From Kazachstania africana CBS 2517 (lineage: Eukaryota; Ascomycota; Saccharomycetes; Saccharomycetales; Saccharomycetaceae), in assembly GCF_000304475.1 (NCBI RefSeq), contig NC_018943.1:434001-498000 (forward strand): 64,000 bases of DNA, written 5' to 3'. This document shows positions 41,737-50,165 of this stretch, piece by piece. Within the stretch, counting starts at the first letter, position 1. Each line of letters begins with the position of its first letter. A program made the translations under genes and the position numbers. The notes under the pieces were generated by a model. The model did no database searches and had not been told where the DNA came from. It was given only the letters and a program-made list of their open reading frames with translations.

Positions 41737-42804
41737 ATGGCTATTGGTTTGTTTGGTGTAATATGTATGGCTGCAGCTTTGCTAGTCGCAACATTTGCCA
41801 TTGGCATGATTCCTATATACTCAATCCATAAGGGCTCTGACTCTCGCAATCACGAGAAATACATTGCTGTGCTCTCCCAATTTGGTGTAGGAATGCTTTT
41901 GGGGACGTCCTTTATGCTCGTGATTCCCGAAGGTATTAGAGAATGTGTGGAAAATGGTGGAAATGTGGGCCTGAATCTATTAATAGGGTTCCTTGTAGTG
42001 TATCTTTTGGACAGACTTGTACAATTTTTAATGAAACGTCATGATTCTTTCAGCAGTAATAGAACCGCTAATGAAAGTTTTGAAAATTTCAAAGATCTAA
42101 TCAGCCACCCAAAGAGGGCTTTGCTTTGCATACTTAGAAATAATGTGGTCTTCGCTCTATTCATTCATGGCGTATCTGACGGTGTCGCTTTGGGTACCAC
42201 AGTTAACAATGACTCGCTTATGGTGGTGGTACTTATCGCCATTATCATTCATAAGATTCCAGCGGTCCTGTCACTTACGAGTCTGATGGTATCGAAACAA
42301 GGGCTCCCCAAATGGGAAGCTATTTCAAATTTATTTGCGTTTGCATCATCAACTCCTATCGGGTACATTGTTCTGTCATTATTTAACTTAAAACATTCTG
42401 AAACCATGAGTTGGGTTAGCGGGAACCTGCTTCTTATGAGTGGTGGAAGTTTGCTTTATGCATCATTTACGGCATTTTTAGATAACTCTCATGATCATAC
42501 TCATGGTATCGACACAACAGAAAGAACGGCCCAGGACATCGAATTCGGTACCAGAGGTTACAATTTGGTTCCAACTGCCGAACTAGAAAATGGAGAAGCT
42601 TCTAAAAAGGATGTATTATTTGAGAACGAAGACATGCAAAATAGTGTCAATCCTGGCACCTTACAAACGTTAACTGGATTACAATCAAGTGAAGCCACTA
42701 CAAATGAAAGTATTACGTCGATTCTTTCACTAGACGATTCTGTGTACATTTTAATGGGTGTAGTTGTACCCTTGGTGATCTCCTTTTGTATAAAAGGTGA
42801 ATGA
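41737..42804 (+). CDS. ATX2: Golgi manganese transporter Atx2 (ZIP family)
   Basis: Membrane protein of the Golgi that raises cytosolic manganese; overexpression suppresses loss of superoxide dismutase in S. cerevisiae. The protein is 355 residues (313 in S. cerevisiae). Hydrophobic segments begin at about residue 4, 40, 76, 140, 170, 200, 228 and 335, giving about eight helices as in ZIP transporters. The metal-site helices carry [10 protein letters not shown] and IIHKIPA, the usual ZIP signatures. A His-rich loop SHDHTHG follows the seventh helix. The extra length sits in the acidic loop before the last helix. Neighbour order DIA2-ATX2-BUD21 matches YOR080W-YOR079C-YOR078W. Confidence 0.92.
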   Translation: MAIGLFGVICMAAALLVATFAIGMIPIYSIHKGSDSRNHEKYIAVLSQFGVGMLLGTSFMLVIPEGIRECVENGGNVGLNLLIGFLVVYLLDRLVQFLMKRHDSFSSNRTANESFENFKDLISHPKRALLCILRNNVVFALFIHGVSDGVALGTTVNNDSLMVVVLIAIIIHKIPAVLSLTSLMVSKQGLPKWEAISNLFAFASSTPIGYIVLSLFNLKHSETMSWVSGNLLLMSGGSLLYASFTAFLDNSHDHTHGIDTTERTAQDIEFGTRGYNLVPTAELENGEASKKDVLFENEDMQNSVNPGTLQTLTGLQSSEATTNESITSILSLDDSVYILMGVVVPLVISFCIKGE

Positions 42805-42863
42805 TGTATGTTTATAATATTTATAGATTATAGAAATGCTATATGGCACAAAATACAAGAACA

Positions 42864-43535
42864 CTATTTCTTTCTTAGCAAACTTCTTTTCAGCCATTTG
42901 TCCTTTGTTCTCATAATGCTGTTTTCCCTCACAGGTGCCAATTTCTTCACGGATGCTTCTGACGATAAAACAGAAACATGGACGGGTCCCTTCTTCAAAG
43001 TGGCCCTTCTCAAGGTTTTCAGCGTTTTCTTTTTCTTCTTTTCTAATTGTTTTTTCACTTCTGGCAAACAATTTGTATCACTGATATCATTGAAATTTAT
43101 ATGTTTTGGGATAGACTCTACTACTTTTGAACTTGCCTCAGATTCTTGTAATTTCTCGAAAAATTCTTCTGGTAATTTTTCAAGATCAGCATTGTCTGTA
43201 TTTATAGCATCTAATTTTTCATTGGATTTCATTTCCAGTCTTTTTCTTTTCTCTTCTTGCTGTTCTCTAAACTTCTCGTTTTGCTGTCTTCTCCTTTCTT
43301 TCAATAACTTCTGTTCTAACATTATAGCTTCTTCCCTCTCTTTAGCCAAAACTCTCGTGTTGGTCACACTCTGAGAAAGCCCCTCCTCTTCTGGGGCCTC
43401 ATCATCACTGTCACTATCACTGTGAGCAATTATCGTTGATTTCTTTTGTGTTATTTCAGGCACCGTAATGGTCGGATCTTCAGACATACCGTCATCAAAT
43501 TTAACATGGTTCGTCCTTACTTTTGATTCGCTCAT
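42864..43535 (-). CDS. BUD21: Small-subunit processome component Bud21
   Basis: U3 snoRNP-associated protein (Utp16) of the small-subunit processome, needed for 18S rRNA maturation. The protein is 223 residues (S. cerevisiae 214). The start is ATG 43535 (MSESKVRTNHVKFDD); the frame runs seven codons further only from a GTG. Sequence is highly charged: an acidic Ser/Asp patch (about 40-50), a long Lys/Glu/Arg helix (about 60-120), and a basic C-terminus ending in RSLLRKK. No catalytic motif, as expected. Convergent with ATX2 with only 59 bp between them. Identity relies mainly on position and composition. Confidence 0.88.
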   Translation of the reverse strand: MSESKVRTNHVKFDDGMSEDPTITVPEITQKKSTIIAHSDSDSDDEAPEEEGLSQSVTNTRVLAKEREEAIMLEQKLLKERRRQQNEKFREQQEEKRKRLEMKSNEKLDAINTDNADLEKLPEEFFEKLQESEASSKVVESIPKHINFNDISDTNCLPEVKKQLEKKKKKTLKTLRRATLKKGPVHVSVLSSEASVKKLAPVRENSIMRTKDKWLKRSLLRKK

Positions 43536-43661
43536 TGAAAATGCTATCTTTACCACTTCAGAGTCTATCCTTTGAATGTTCTACCACAATTATACATTGT
43601 GTAGTGGATGCTCATCGTCCATCTCGAATTTTTTTTTTTTTGAATGCTAAATTTTTCAGAT

Positions 43662-43674
43662 GGTGTGTGGGTTG
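43662..43674 (+). promoter_or_regulatory. TG-rich, Rap1/telomere-like word upstream of BUD21
   Basis: GGTGTGTGGGTTG resembles the S. cerevisiae telomeric Rap1 site GGTGTGTGGGTG. It lies in the 179-bp gap between RTS2 and BUD21, about 130 bp before the BUD21 start. A perfect copy lies upstream of RTS2 at 44867. Rap1 use at ribosome-biogenesis promoters is known; this case is inferred. Confidence 0.4.
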
Positions 43675-43714
43675 TACTGTCGGATTAGACACTCAAATGT
43701 ATTTCCTGACACGA

Positions 43715-44422
43715 TTAATTAAAGATGTTCTTCTTTGGCCTCTTCTTCTGAACTTTCAGTGACTTCTTCTGTGTCAACTTTAATGGTATAGAAATTTTCT
43801 CATCAATATTCAAAGGTGAAGATGGCGTTTCTTCAACGGTATCTTCAACCGCCGTCTGGCCTTGCGAAATTTGTTTCTCTAATAATATTCTTCTCACTTC
43901 TTGTTCACTTTTCTCACTAGATTCCAATTCCTGAATCCTCTGTTTATGTAGAAGATTTTCACTAGAGGTGTCGATATAGCTTATCATTAACGTTCCCATA
44001 TCTATGTCTTTGTTGCCTGATATGCTATCTAGACCATATATTTTTACTTTACCAGTCTTACTCAAATGCTGGATAAATTTGCTCAGTGATGTAAAACGGG
44101 TAGCATTCATGTGGGTATGGTCTTTATCTTGAATGAACTCATTATAGAATTTGTTTGCCTCGATCTTTTTCTCCCCATGAGATAATCTAAGAAGCCTCAA
44201 AAAGTCTTTCTCAAATTTGATAGAAAATGAGTCAATATCATCCTTTGTAATTTTGGAAATCTTTGCAAGATGGGAAGGTGATTTAATATGTTGTTTGAAA
44301 CCATTTTCATCACGGCATTGCTTCAAACAAATTTGACAATAGAACTTCAGCTTTTGGAGGCCCTTTGCCTTCATCTTTTTGCTTAAGTATTTAGCCGTAC
44401 CAAAGTCTCCACCATTTGACAT
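43715..44422 (-). CDS. RTS2: Rts2, Kin17-like zinc-finger protein
   Basis: Basic zinc-finger protein of the Kin17 family, which is linked to DNA replication and repair in animals; the yeast role is poorly defined. The protein is 235 residues (S. cerevisiae 232). The N-terminus KYLSKKMKAKGLQKL is a family hallmark, directly before the C2H2 finger with C29, C32, H45 and H51. The Kin17 winged-helix-like segment follows (about 55-150). The C-terminus is Lys-rich. BUD21 lies 179 bp downstream on the same strand. Matches YOR077W. Confidence 0.93.
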   Translation of the reverse strand: MSNGGDFGTAKYLSKKMKAKGLQKLKFYCQICLKQCRDENGFKQHIKSPSHLAKISKITKDDIDSFSIKFEKDFLRLLRLSHGEKKIEANKFYNEFIQDKDHTHMNATRFTSLSKFIQHLSKTGKVKIYGLDSISGNKDIDMGTLMISYIDTSSENLLHKQRIQELESSEKSEQEVRRILLEKQISQGQTAVEDTVEETPSSPLNIDEKISIPLKLTQKKSLKVQKKRPKKNIFN

Positions 44423-45020
44423 CGTTTCCCAGGTATGGTATCTTCTCGTGGTCTCTTATTCTTCAGTAAGTCTAGCATTCATCTCGTCTTCTTAACTGTG
44501 AATTGTCTTTTTTCAATTTTAATGTAGCTGCTCGGGTAATGATGGCACTCACTATACTCAACTCTGAGCTACGTGGAAGACCAGCTCAAACAATGCATAT
44601 GCTCACAGCTTTAATATAAATTCAAATATCTGTTATTATGTCTATTCTACACCGGCACTTCTTGAACGTTTCCAAGCTTTTTTTTTGAGATCACTATAGG
44701 TAATGTGGCCGCTACTGAGAAGTTATTCACTCCATGGTCGAGTCCTAGGATAGTGAAGTAGGAGCTAAGGTACAAGAAGTGGTAGGATGTGCTATCTATG
44801 ATAATGTTGAGTGTCAGTTGGGCTGCAACCAATTGCCGTGATGGTCATGTTCGATGTTACTAATGCGGTGTGTGGGTGATATCAGATTTGGAAGAAGTAA
44901 TCTGCCACTAAGAAAAACCAGTCAATGGATGCCTCTGATTGTTGAATGATATATAGCTTAGGCATATAATTTCGCCATAGGTTGGTATTATATCCAACGT
45001 CTACTGACCTTCAAGATTCA
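44423..45020. promoter_or_regulatory. RTS2-SKI7 divergent region
   Basis: This gap of about 600 bp to the first candidate SKI7 exon contains no supportable gene. A perfect telomere-like Rap1 word GGTGTGTGGGTG lies at 44867-44878. A short stretch near 44,700-44,760 has a B-box-like GGTCGAGTCC but no tRNA fold. The rest is ordinary AT-rich sequence. Confidence 0.45.
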
Positions 45021-45167
45021 ATGAATATATCAGAGCGTTCTAGTGGGCATTCTGCCCCAATTGAAGAGACTAGTATGTGAATAATTGTTAATTAACGTAA
45101 TTGGTAGTTGAACCAAAAATTTTGAACCATATTACTGACTCACCTTTACTATTTCATTTCGTATTAG
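45021..45167 (+). other. SKI7: Candidate 5' exon and intron of SKI7
   Basis: A short frame from ATG 45021 runs 17 codons plus one base to 45072, directly followed by a consensus 5' splice site GTATGT (45073-45078). A branch-like TACTGAC is at 45133-45139, followed by a pyrimidine-rich stretch and the acceptor TAG (45165-45167). Removing 45073-45167 (95 nt, branch-to-acceptor 29 nt) joins this exon in frame with the downstream SKI7 frame through codons AAA CCC ATG. Unspliced, the small frame stops at once (ATG TGA), forming an upstream ORF. The shared ancestor of SKI7 and HBS1 is known to be spliced in other yeasts, which supports the call. Confidence 0.5.
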
Positions 45168-45172
45168 AACCC

Positions 45173-47311
45173 ATGTCAAAATTGGAAACGCTAGCAAGAA
45201 AGAGAGCTCTGGAGAGACAAGCTTCGGCCACTCCCTCCTCCTCTGATATTTCGTCAGCCAGCATTTCTGCTTCGAATAGCAGTAGCTCATTGCTAGATAG
45301 ATTAAAGAACAAGAAGAAAACCCCAACCATAGAGACAAGTTCAATGACGTTGGCTGAAAAGTTAAAACTAAAGAAACAATCACCTGCATATTCTCCAACT
45401 TTACATGAAGTGAAGCGGGATAGCACTTCTTCACATGAGAGCAAACCTTCCGTACTTCAAAAAACCTTACCCAATGCGCCTTCTGTAAACTCTCTCAGCT
45501 CAAAACTTATGGCATTGAGAAAACAAGGTAGATCTGATTCATCTATACCGAGTGGCTTATCATCTCTGCAACGGCCTGAAACTTTACCACCTGAATCTGC
45601 AACAGAAAGCAAACAAATCAAAATAAAGGAAAGTGAAGAGCTTTTATCTATAAAAGCTGAAGTACAAAAGTTCAAATTGCTGCTTGAGGAGAGGGCAAAT
45701 ATTGCTAAACGACAACATAGGCCTTCAAAGTACAAAATAGAGCTGATTACTAGTCGATCATATACTTCAAAGGCACAACACGACAATGAGAATGAACTTA
45801 AAAGAAATTCAGATAATGTTTTCGGTGTTTTTCATCCAAGAAGTAAAAAGAACAAGATTGCTGAGAATTTCAAGAAGCCAAGTCCTGATGACATCATTTT
45901 AATGGCGCAAGAGAAAGCTTTTGACGAAATCAACGATAAAGTATCAAAACTAAATGTTATAGATGACATAACTCAAGTTGTTCAATTTAAACAGGTCCAG
46001 ATACCGACTGAGCCAATTGTGTCTGTTAATATGATGGAATATCTCAGAAAGTATAATCCGAGATTGAATGTAATAATGTGTGGCCATTCTAAGTCTGGTA
46101 AATCTACAATATTGGGACGCATACTTCATGATCTAAGATGTATTAGTATAGAAAAAATAAGAGACCTGAAGAGGCAAATTGAGAAACGTGATCCCTTAGC
46201 GGATTCAAATTTGTACTTATCCTGGATAACAAACACCTCTGACGATGAGAGAAGACTTTCGAAAACGTTGCACGTACACAAAAAAGAGTTCAACATTTCT
46301 GATAAACATACTTTTAGGATGGTTGATATACCAAGTGATCGAAAATTCTCATCAAGTGTTATTCCATATTTATGGAATAGTGACGTAGCGATATTGGTGA
46401 TTGATTGCAGTATTGATGGATTCGAAATAGGATTTAGTTTAGATGGTCAAACGTTGGAGCATGCTAAGATGATAAAAAGTGAACCTCATATTAAAAATGT
46501 AATTATTTTAATGAATAAGATGGACACAATTGACTGGTATGAAACTAGATACATTGAAATAAAGAATGAATTGATTGCATTTCTGCTTAATATTGGATTC
46601 CAAGGGGACCAATTATCATGGATACCCTGTGATGGTACCACAGGTCATGGTATTACTCAACAAAACTCATCAATTACATGGTACAACGGACCTATTCTCC
46701 TTGATGTACTTAAGAGTTTTAGTGATTCAACTTTAGATCAGATAAAGTCAAGGATAATAGATGATGAACTTGTATTGCAAATAAGTCAAACAGAGTTATC
46801 GAAGCAATTGATCTATGGGAACATATTATCAGGTTCAATTCAGCCCGGTGAGACCATCACGATATACCCATCAAGACAAAGTGTTACCATTAGTAAAATA
46901 ATGTCGTTAAAAGAAGAAAAACTAGTGCAAAGGAGAATAAGCACTGTTGGAGAATCAGTTGTTTTGAAGATTTTGAATGGGGACAAATTAAATGGTGTTA
47001 TTGTCGGGGATTATGTAAGCGGTGTAACCAAAAAAGTTTCAGTTCTTGGAGTAACTGGTATCTTCAGATTGAAAATGTTCGATAACTTGGATTTAGCAGT
47101 TGGATCTAGGATGGTGATGATAAAAGGCTTTTTTGATAGAAAAGTTAAAATCTTGAAAAAGGTTGATAAGTTTACCTTTGAAGTGGAGCTAATTGATAAA
47201 ACCCATTGTTCAATGCCATTTTTTCCTGAAGAAGATGATAAGTTGGATTTAAATAATGTAATTTTGTTGCAAAATAATAGAATTATGGGATCAGCTAAAC
47301 TCATTGAATGA
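45173..47311 (+). CDS. SKI7: Ski7-type exosome adaptor with degenerate GTPase domain
   Basis: Links the Ski complex to the cytoplasmic exosome for 3'-5' mRNA decay and nonstop decay. From ATG 45173 the protein is 712 residues (S. cerevisiae 747) and begins MSKLETLARKR, close to S. cerevisiae Ski7. The N-terminal 250 residues are Ser/Lys-rich with adaptor motifs (PSPDDII near 240). The translational GTPase-like domain keeps P-loop GHSKSGKST (304-312) and NKMD (448-451), but the DxxGH position reads DIPSD (385-389), losing both the Gly and the catalytic His. Thus Ski7 rather than an active Hbs1, though the rest of the domain is quite Hbs1-like. Upstream codons reach a TTG only, or a spliced exon. 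It ends 44 bp from SGO1. Confidence 0.88.
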   Translation: MSKLETLARKRALERQASATPSSSDISSASISASNSSSSLLDRLKNKKKTPTIETSSMTLAEKLKLKKQSPAYSPTLHEVKRDSTSSHESKPSVLQKTLPNAPSVNSLSSKLMALRKQGRSDSSIPSGLSSLQRPETLPPESATESKQIKIKESEELLSIKAEVQKFKLLLEERANIAKRQHRPSKYKIELITSRSYTSKAQHDNENELKRNSDNVFGVFHPRSKKNKIAENFKKPSPDDIILMAQEKAFDEINDKVSKLNVIDDITQVVQFKQVQIPTEPIVSVNMMEYLRKYNPRLNVIMCGHSKSGKSTILGRILHDLRCISIEKIRDLKRQIEKRDPLADSNLYLSWITNTSDDERRLSKTLHVHKKEFNISDKHTFRMVDIPSDRKFSSSVIPYLWNSDVAILVIDCSIDGFEIGFSLDGQTLEHAKMIKSEPHIKNVIILMNKMDTIDWYETRYIEIKNELIAFLLNIGFQGDQLSWIPCDGTTGHGITQQNSSITWYNGPILLDVLKSFSDSTLDQIKSRIIDDELVLQISQTELSKQLIYGNILSGSIQPGETITIYPSRQSVTISKIMSLKEEKLVQRRISTVGESVVLKILNGDKLNGVIVGDYVSGVTKKVSVLGVTGIFRLKMFDNLDLAVGSRMVMIKGFFDRKVKILKKVDKFTFEVELIDKTHCSMPFFPEEDDKLDLNNVILLQNNRIMGSAKLIE

Positions 47312-47355
47312 TAAAAGATGCCAAAAAAAATTAAAATACTTATATTTATATATTA

Positions 47356-48876
47356 TCAAAGATTTAAGACTTTCTTACCCTTTAAAGTTGTATTATTTTG
47401 ATGTGTTCTATTGTAAAGACCTTTCTTTTGATTATTTTTACTTGTATTCTCAAAGAGATCAAATATTGATAAATCATCATCACTTAGCCTGAAACTGACA
47501 GATTTGTTATTTGTATTAGATGCCGATGAAGATGAAGATAAAGGTGCTGAATTTTGATCGTTGAAATCGTTTATTATTGCATTTTTAAACAATTTTCTAG
47601 TTTTGATGGCTATTTTTTTCTTGGTAGGTATATTTGTGTTGGTAATATCAGATAGTGCAGTTGAACTATTTTTAGATGGAGATTGGTTTGTAGAAGTAGA
47701 ATTTTCGTGATGAATAGTATAGATATTTTCATTGTTAGATAGATTAGGAGAAGGATGAATTTTAGTAATGCAATTAGTATTATTAGGATCAGAGATATTT
47801 TGGGTTGATTTGCTGTTATTTTTCTTTGAATAGTTAACTTGTAAGTCATGAATATCGATGGTGGTTGTTGCGTCGACTAACTTTTCGGTAGGTCTTCTCA
47901 TCTTTGCTCTTAAAGAAGGTAATTTATAATCTACAGTTTTACCACGAGTTCTCCTTTTTGGAGTACTATTCATTAGTGATGAAGAAGATAGTGGCATGAC
48001 TTCATCTACGACGATTTTTTTCTTTTTTGACTGTATTCTTGGAGGATTGATTGCATGTTTTTTATTTACTATTGTTTCTTTAGCAGTCGTAGGGACAGAT
48101 GAAACGGGCGTTGTTTGTTTGTCATTAGCTATATTATTTTCCTCAGGAATTGAATAATCTATAATTGAGTTTGTATGGTTCAATGAATTGTCATTATAAT
48201 CTATTGGGATTTCTTCATCATATATATGGGGAGAAAATTCGTTGTTGTTATTACCCTCATTATTAGTTGTGATAATATCTGGTGTCTTTTCAATGGTATC
48301 TTGATGGATAATCGGATTAGATTTACCGTGATCAATATTAGTTGTAAATTCGAAATCACTTGGTATGAACATTGATTGTCTTCTCGAAGATTTACGTTTC
48401 TTTTTATTCACTGAATGATCATTGTCGTAGGAAGAAGAGGGTGGTAAAGATGGGATAGATGAGCTTGGTTGTTGAAAGATTCTTGAAGAGGAAGCATTTA
48501 ATTCAATTGATTCATTTTCTCTGATTGTATCAAACATTGATATTATATCTTGAAATTTTTTCAAAAGTGTATCTTCTAATATTTTCAAATTTTCATTCAA
48601 TTTTTCTTTGTACGATAATTCAGCTAATGATAATTTTGATCGTATTAACATATTTTCTTGTATTAATTGATTTAATTTTGATTCCATTTCATTTAATTTC
48701 ATTTTCAAAGTTGAATTTTCCTTAGCAATTTGTCTATTCTGTTGTAAAAATGCATTTCTAATTGATTCAATTTTTTGTGATCCAAAATCGATATAATTTT
48801 GTAATTCTTGGATATGTAATGGTTCTGGAACAGAAGTTACATTGGTAGTATTACCAGCAGATTTTCTTCTACCCAT
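47356..48876 (-). CDS. SGO1: Shugoshin Sgo1, centromeric cohesion protector
   Basis: Recruits PP2A and the chromosomal passenger complex to pericentromeres, protects cohesin and senses lack of tension. The protein is 506 residues (S. cerevisiae 590). The start is ATG 48876 (MGRRKSAG); the frame beyond it begins at a TTG. The N-terminal coiled coil (about 20-100) is the PP2A-binding region. A basic KKRKSSRRQSMF (about 155) and the C-terminal SGO motif PSLRAKMRRPTEKLVD (about 320) are nearly as in S. cerevisiae. Asn/Ser-rich linkers separate them. It lies tail to tail with SKI7; UFE1 and CDC21, between them in S. cerevisiae, are missing. Confidence 0.95.
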   Translation of the reverse strand: MGRRKSAGNTTNVTSVPEPLHIQELQNYIDFGSQKIESIRNAFLQQNRQIAKENSTLKMKLNEMESKLNQLIQENMLIRSKLSLAELSYKEKLNENLKILEDTLLKKFQDIISMFDTIRENESIELNASSSRIFQQPSSSIPSLPPSSSYDNDHSVNKKKRKSSRRQSMFIPSDFEFTTNIDHGKSNPIIHQDTIEKTPDIITTNNEGNNNNEFSPHIYDEEIPIDYNDNSLNHTNSIIDYSIPEENNIANDKQTTPVSSVPTTAKETIVNKKHAINPPRIQSKKKKIVVDEVMPLSSSSLMNSTPKRRTRGKTVDYKLPSLRAKMRRPTEKLVDATTTIDIHDLQVNYSKKNNSKSTQNISDPNNTNCITKIHPSPNLSNNENIYTIHHENSTSTNQSPSKNSSTALSDITNTNIPTKKKIAIKTRKLFKNAIINDFNDQNSAPLSSSSSASNTNNKSVSFRLSDDDLSIFDLFENTSKNNQKKGLYNRTHQNNTTLKGKKVLNL

Positions 48877-49505
48877 TGCCGTTTGTACAAGAAGTAAACG
48901 TTTTCTATGGGAATTGTATTTCAAATGGATGGAGTAAGCAGTATTCTATATAAAGAGCGTTGATCAAACACATAAATATATCTACTAATTTTTTTTGTTT
49001 GTTTGTTTTTGTTTACATCATTTAGATATTCTTTAATGTGTTCAAAGTGACACATCGGAAAAAAAAACTATTTTGCGTCACGTGGCGGATAATGATCTGG
49101 AGAATTTTAATGTCACGTGACATACATCAAATTGCCGCCCAAACATTCATGGTGTCTGGATGCAGTTCTGTCACATGACTGAGAGGCATTCGGTCAAAAT
49201 GAAATGAAACCCGGCGACCAATTTCTCCGGGGTAAATCCTTCTTTGGGAGTGCTTACGGCAGATCGTGTATCAGCAAGGTCAGAAGGATTTACACGGGGT
49301 TATTTTGAGATGGTAAGTTGATAGTAAACAGTTTATTACCCAATGTAAGCTAATACTGTACTTTGAGGAGAAGGGGGGGGACAAGAGGGGTGTCTTGCTT
49401 GAACCGAAACGTATAAATTAGAGCATTCTAAAGTTGAACTTTTTTCTGGGTGGGAACACCTCTTGACAAAATCAAGAAACTTATACGTATATAAAATAAG
49501 TCAGA
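48877..49505. promoter_or_regulatory. SGO1-YCII divergent promoter
   Basis: This 629-bp gap is rich in signals. E-boxes CACGTG lie at 49079-49084 and 49114-49119 (GTCACGTGAC), with a related CACATG at 49172-49177; these are Cbf1-type words. A 12-bp inverted repeat GTAAATCCTTCT (49232-49243) / AGAAGGATTTAC (49282-49293) spans 62 bp. Two AGGGG stress elements (49372 and 49386-49390) and TATAAAT from 49412 point toward the YCII gene. A second TATATAAAA at 49488 is too close to the ATG to serve it. Confidence 0.5.
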
Positions 49506-49850
49506 ATGCCAGAGTGGTTAGTTAAGGTTAAAGACAACAAGGATGTCGACAGAGCTCCATATTATCCGGAACATATGAGAGATTTACCGAGCTTAGTCGA
49601 TGGGGGGATTATAGTTGTTGCAGGTGCATTAACTACTCCTGAAGGAAAAGAAATTGGTGGAATGTTTATTGTAACCGCTAAAACAAAGGAAGAAGCAATT
49701 GAAATTGTCAAACGTGACGTTTTTGCTAGAAAGGGTATTTTCAATATGGATTCTGTTACTTGTGAAAGAACCATTGGTATCCGTACTGCAAGATCATTCG
49801 AGCCCTGTGCTAAAGAATTCGAGTCTGTGGGTAGAAAAGTATACGGTTAA
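49506..49850 (+). CDS. YCII-related domain protein
   Basis: Small protein of 114 residues in the YciI/YCII family, a dimeric alpha/beta ferredoxin-like fold known mostly from bacteria and whose biochemical role is unsettled. Visible family features are the opening PEWLVKVKDN strand, RAPYYPEHMRDL with the conserved His after the first strand, the GIIVVAGAL strand, and GGMFIVTAKTKEEA leading into a helix. No targeting signal is evident. I know of no gene at this place in S. cerevisiae, where SGO1 is followed by YOR072W, NRT1 and GYP1. The upstream AGGGG elements and TATA word suggest stress induction. RPF2 follows after 315 bp on the same strand. Confidence 0.85.
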   Translation: MPEWLVKVKDNKDVDRAPYYPEHMRDLPSLVDGGIIVVAGALTTPEGKEIGGMFIVTAKTKEEAIEIVKRDVFARKGIFNMDSVTCERTIGIRTARSFEPCAKEFESVGRKVYG

Positions 49851-50165
49851 TATACTATTTAAATTTTTTTTATTTTAATTTAATATCATTTTTATTTATT
49901 ACCACCGCCAATATTTTATTGAAGTCCTCCATAAAGCCCAGATAGGCTGCTTCATCATCACGTGCTTATATATATTCATATAAGCACGTGATGACAAATG
50001 CATATCAACCGGGTAACAACAAGAAACCCGGATTGCAAAAAAATTTTCCCCTTCGCTGCGACGAGCGTTGAGAGTGAAAAATTTGAATATTTCGATGCGA
50101 ATAATAAATGGTAGACACATTTACCTAAGTGATCTCATCAAGACCATCAGAAACCTATCGTTTTG
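49851..50165. promoter_or_regulatory. RPF2 promoter region with RRPE and PAC-like words
   Basis: Besides the inverted repeat, this 315-bp gap has TGAAAAATTTG (50075-50085), the RRPE element bound by Stb3, and GCGACGAG (50058-50065), one base from the PAC element GCGATGAG. The two occur together upstream of ribosome-biogenesis genes, fitting RPF2. Confidence 0.55.
49955..49994. repeat. Perfect inverted repeat with two CACGTG E-boxes
   Basis: Arms of 17 bp (49955-49971 and 49978-49994) are exact reverse complements around a 6-bp centre, ATATTC. Each arm carries TCACGTG (E-box cores 49959-49964 and 49985-49990, 26 bp apart). It lies 105 bp after the YCII gene and about 170 bp before RPF2. It may be a paired Cbf1/Pho4-type site or a transcribed hairpin ending the YCII transcript. 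Confidence 0.8.

Noticed and set aside
44690..44770. Possible tRNA (B-box-like GGTCGAGTCC)
   Set aside because: No acceptor stem or cloverleaf could be folded around it.
48877..48924. 16-codon N-terminal extension of SGO1
   Set aside because: It begins at TTG; the conserved protein starts at ATG 48876.
49079..49180. Centromere suggested by CDEI-like GTCACGTG/GTCACATG words
   Set aside because: No AT-rich CDEII of about 80 bp and no CDEIII (TTCCGAA core) at the right distance; the words are better read as E-boxes.
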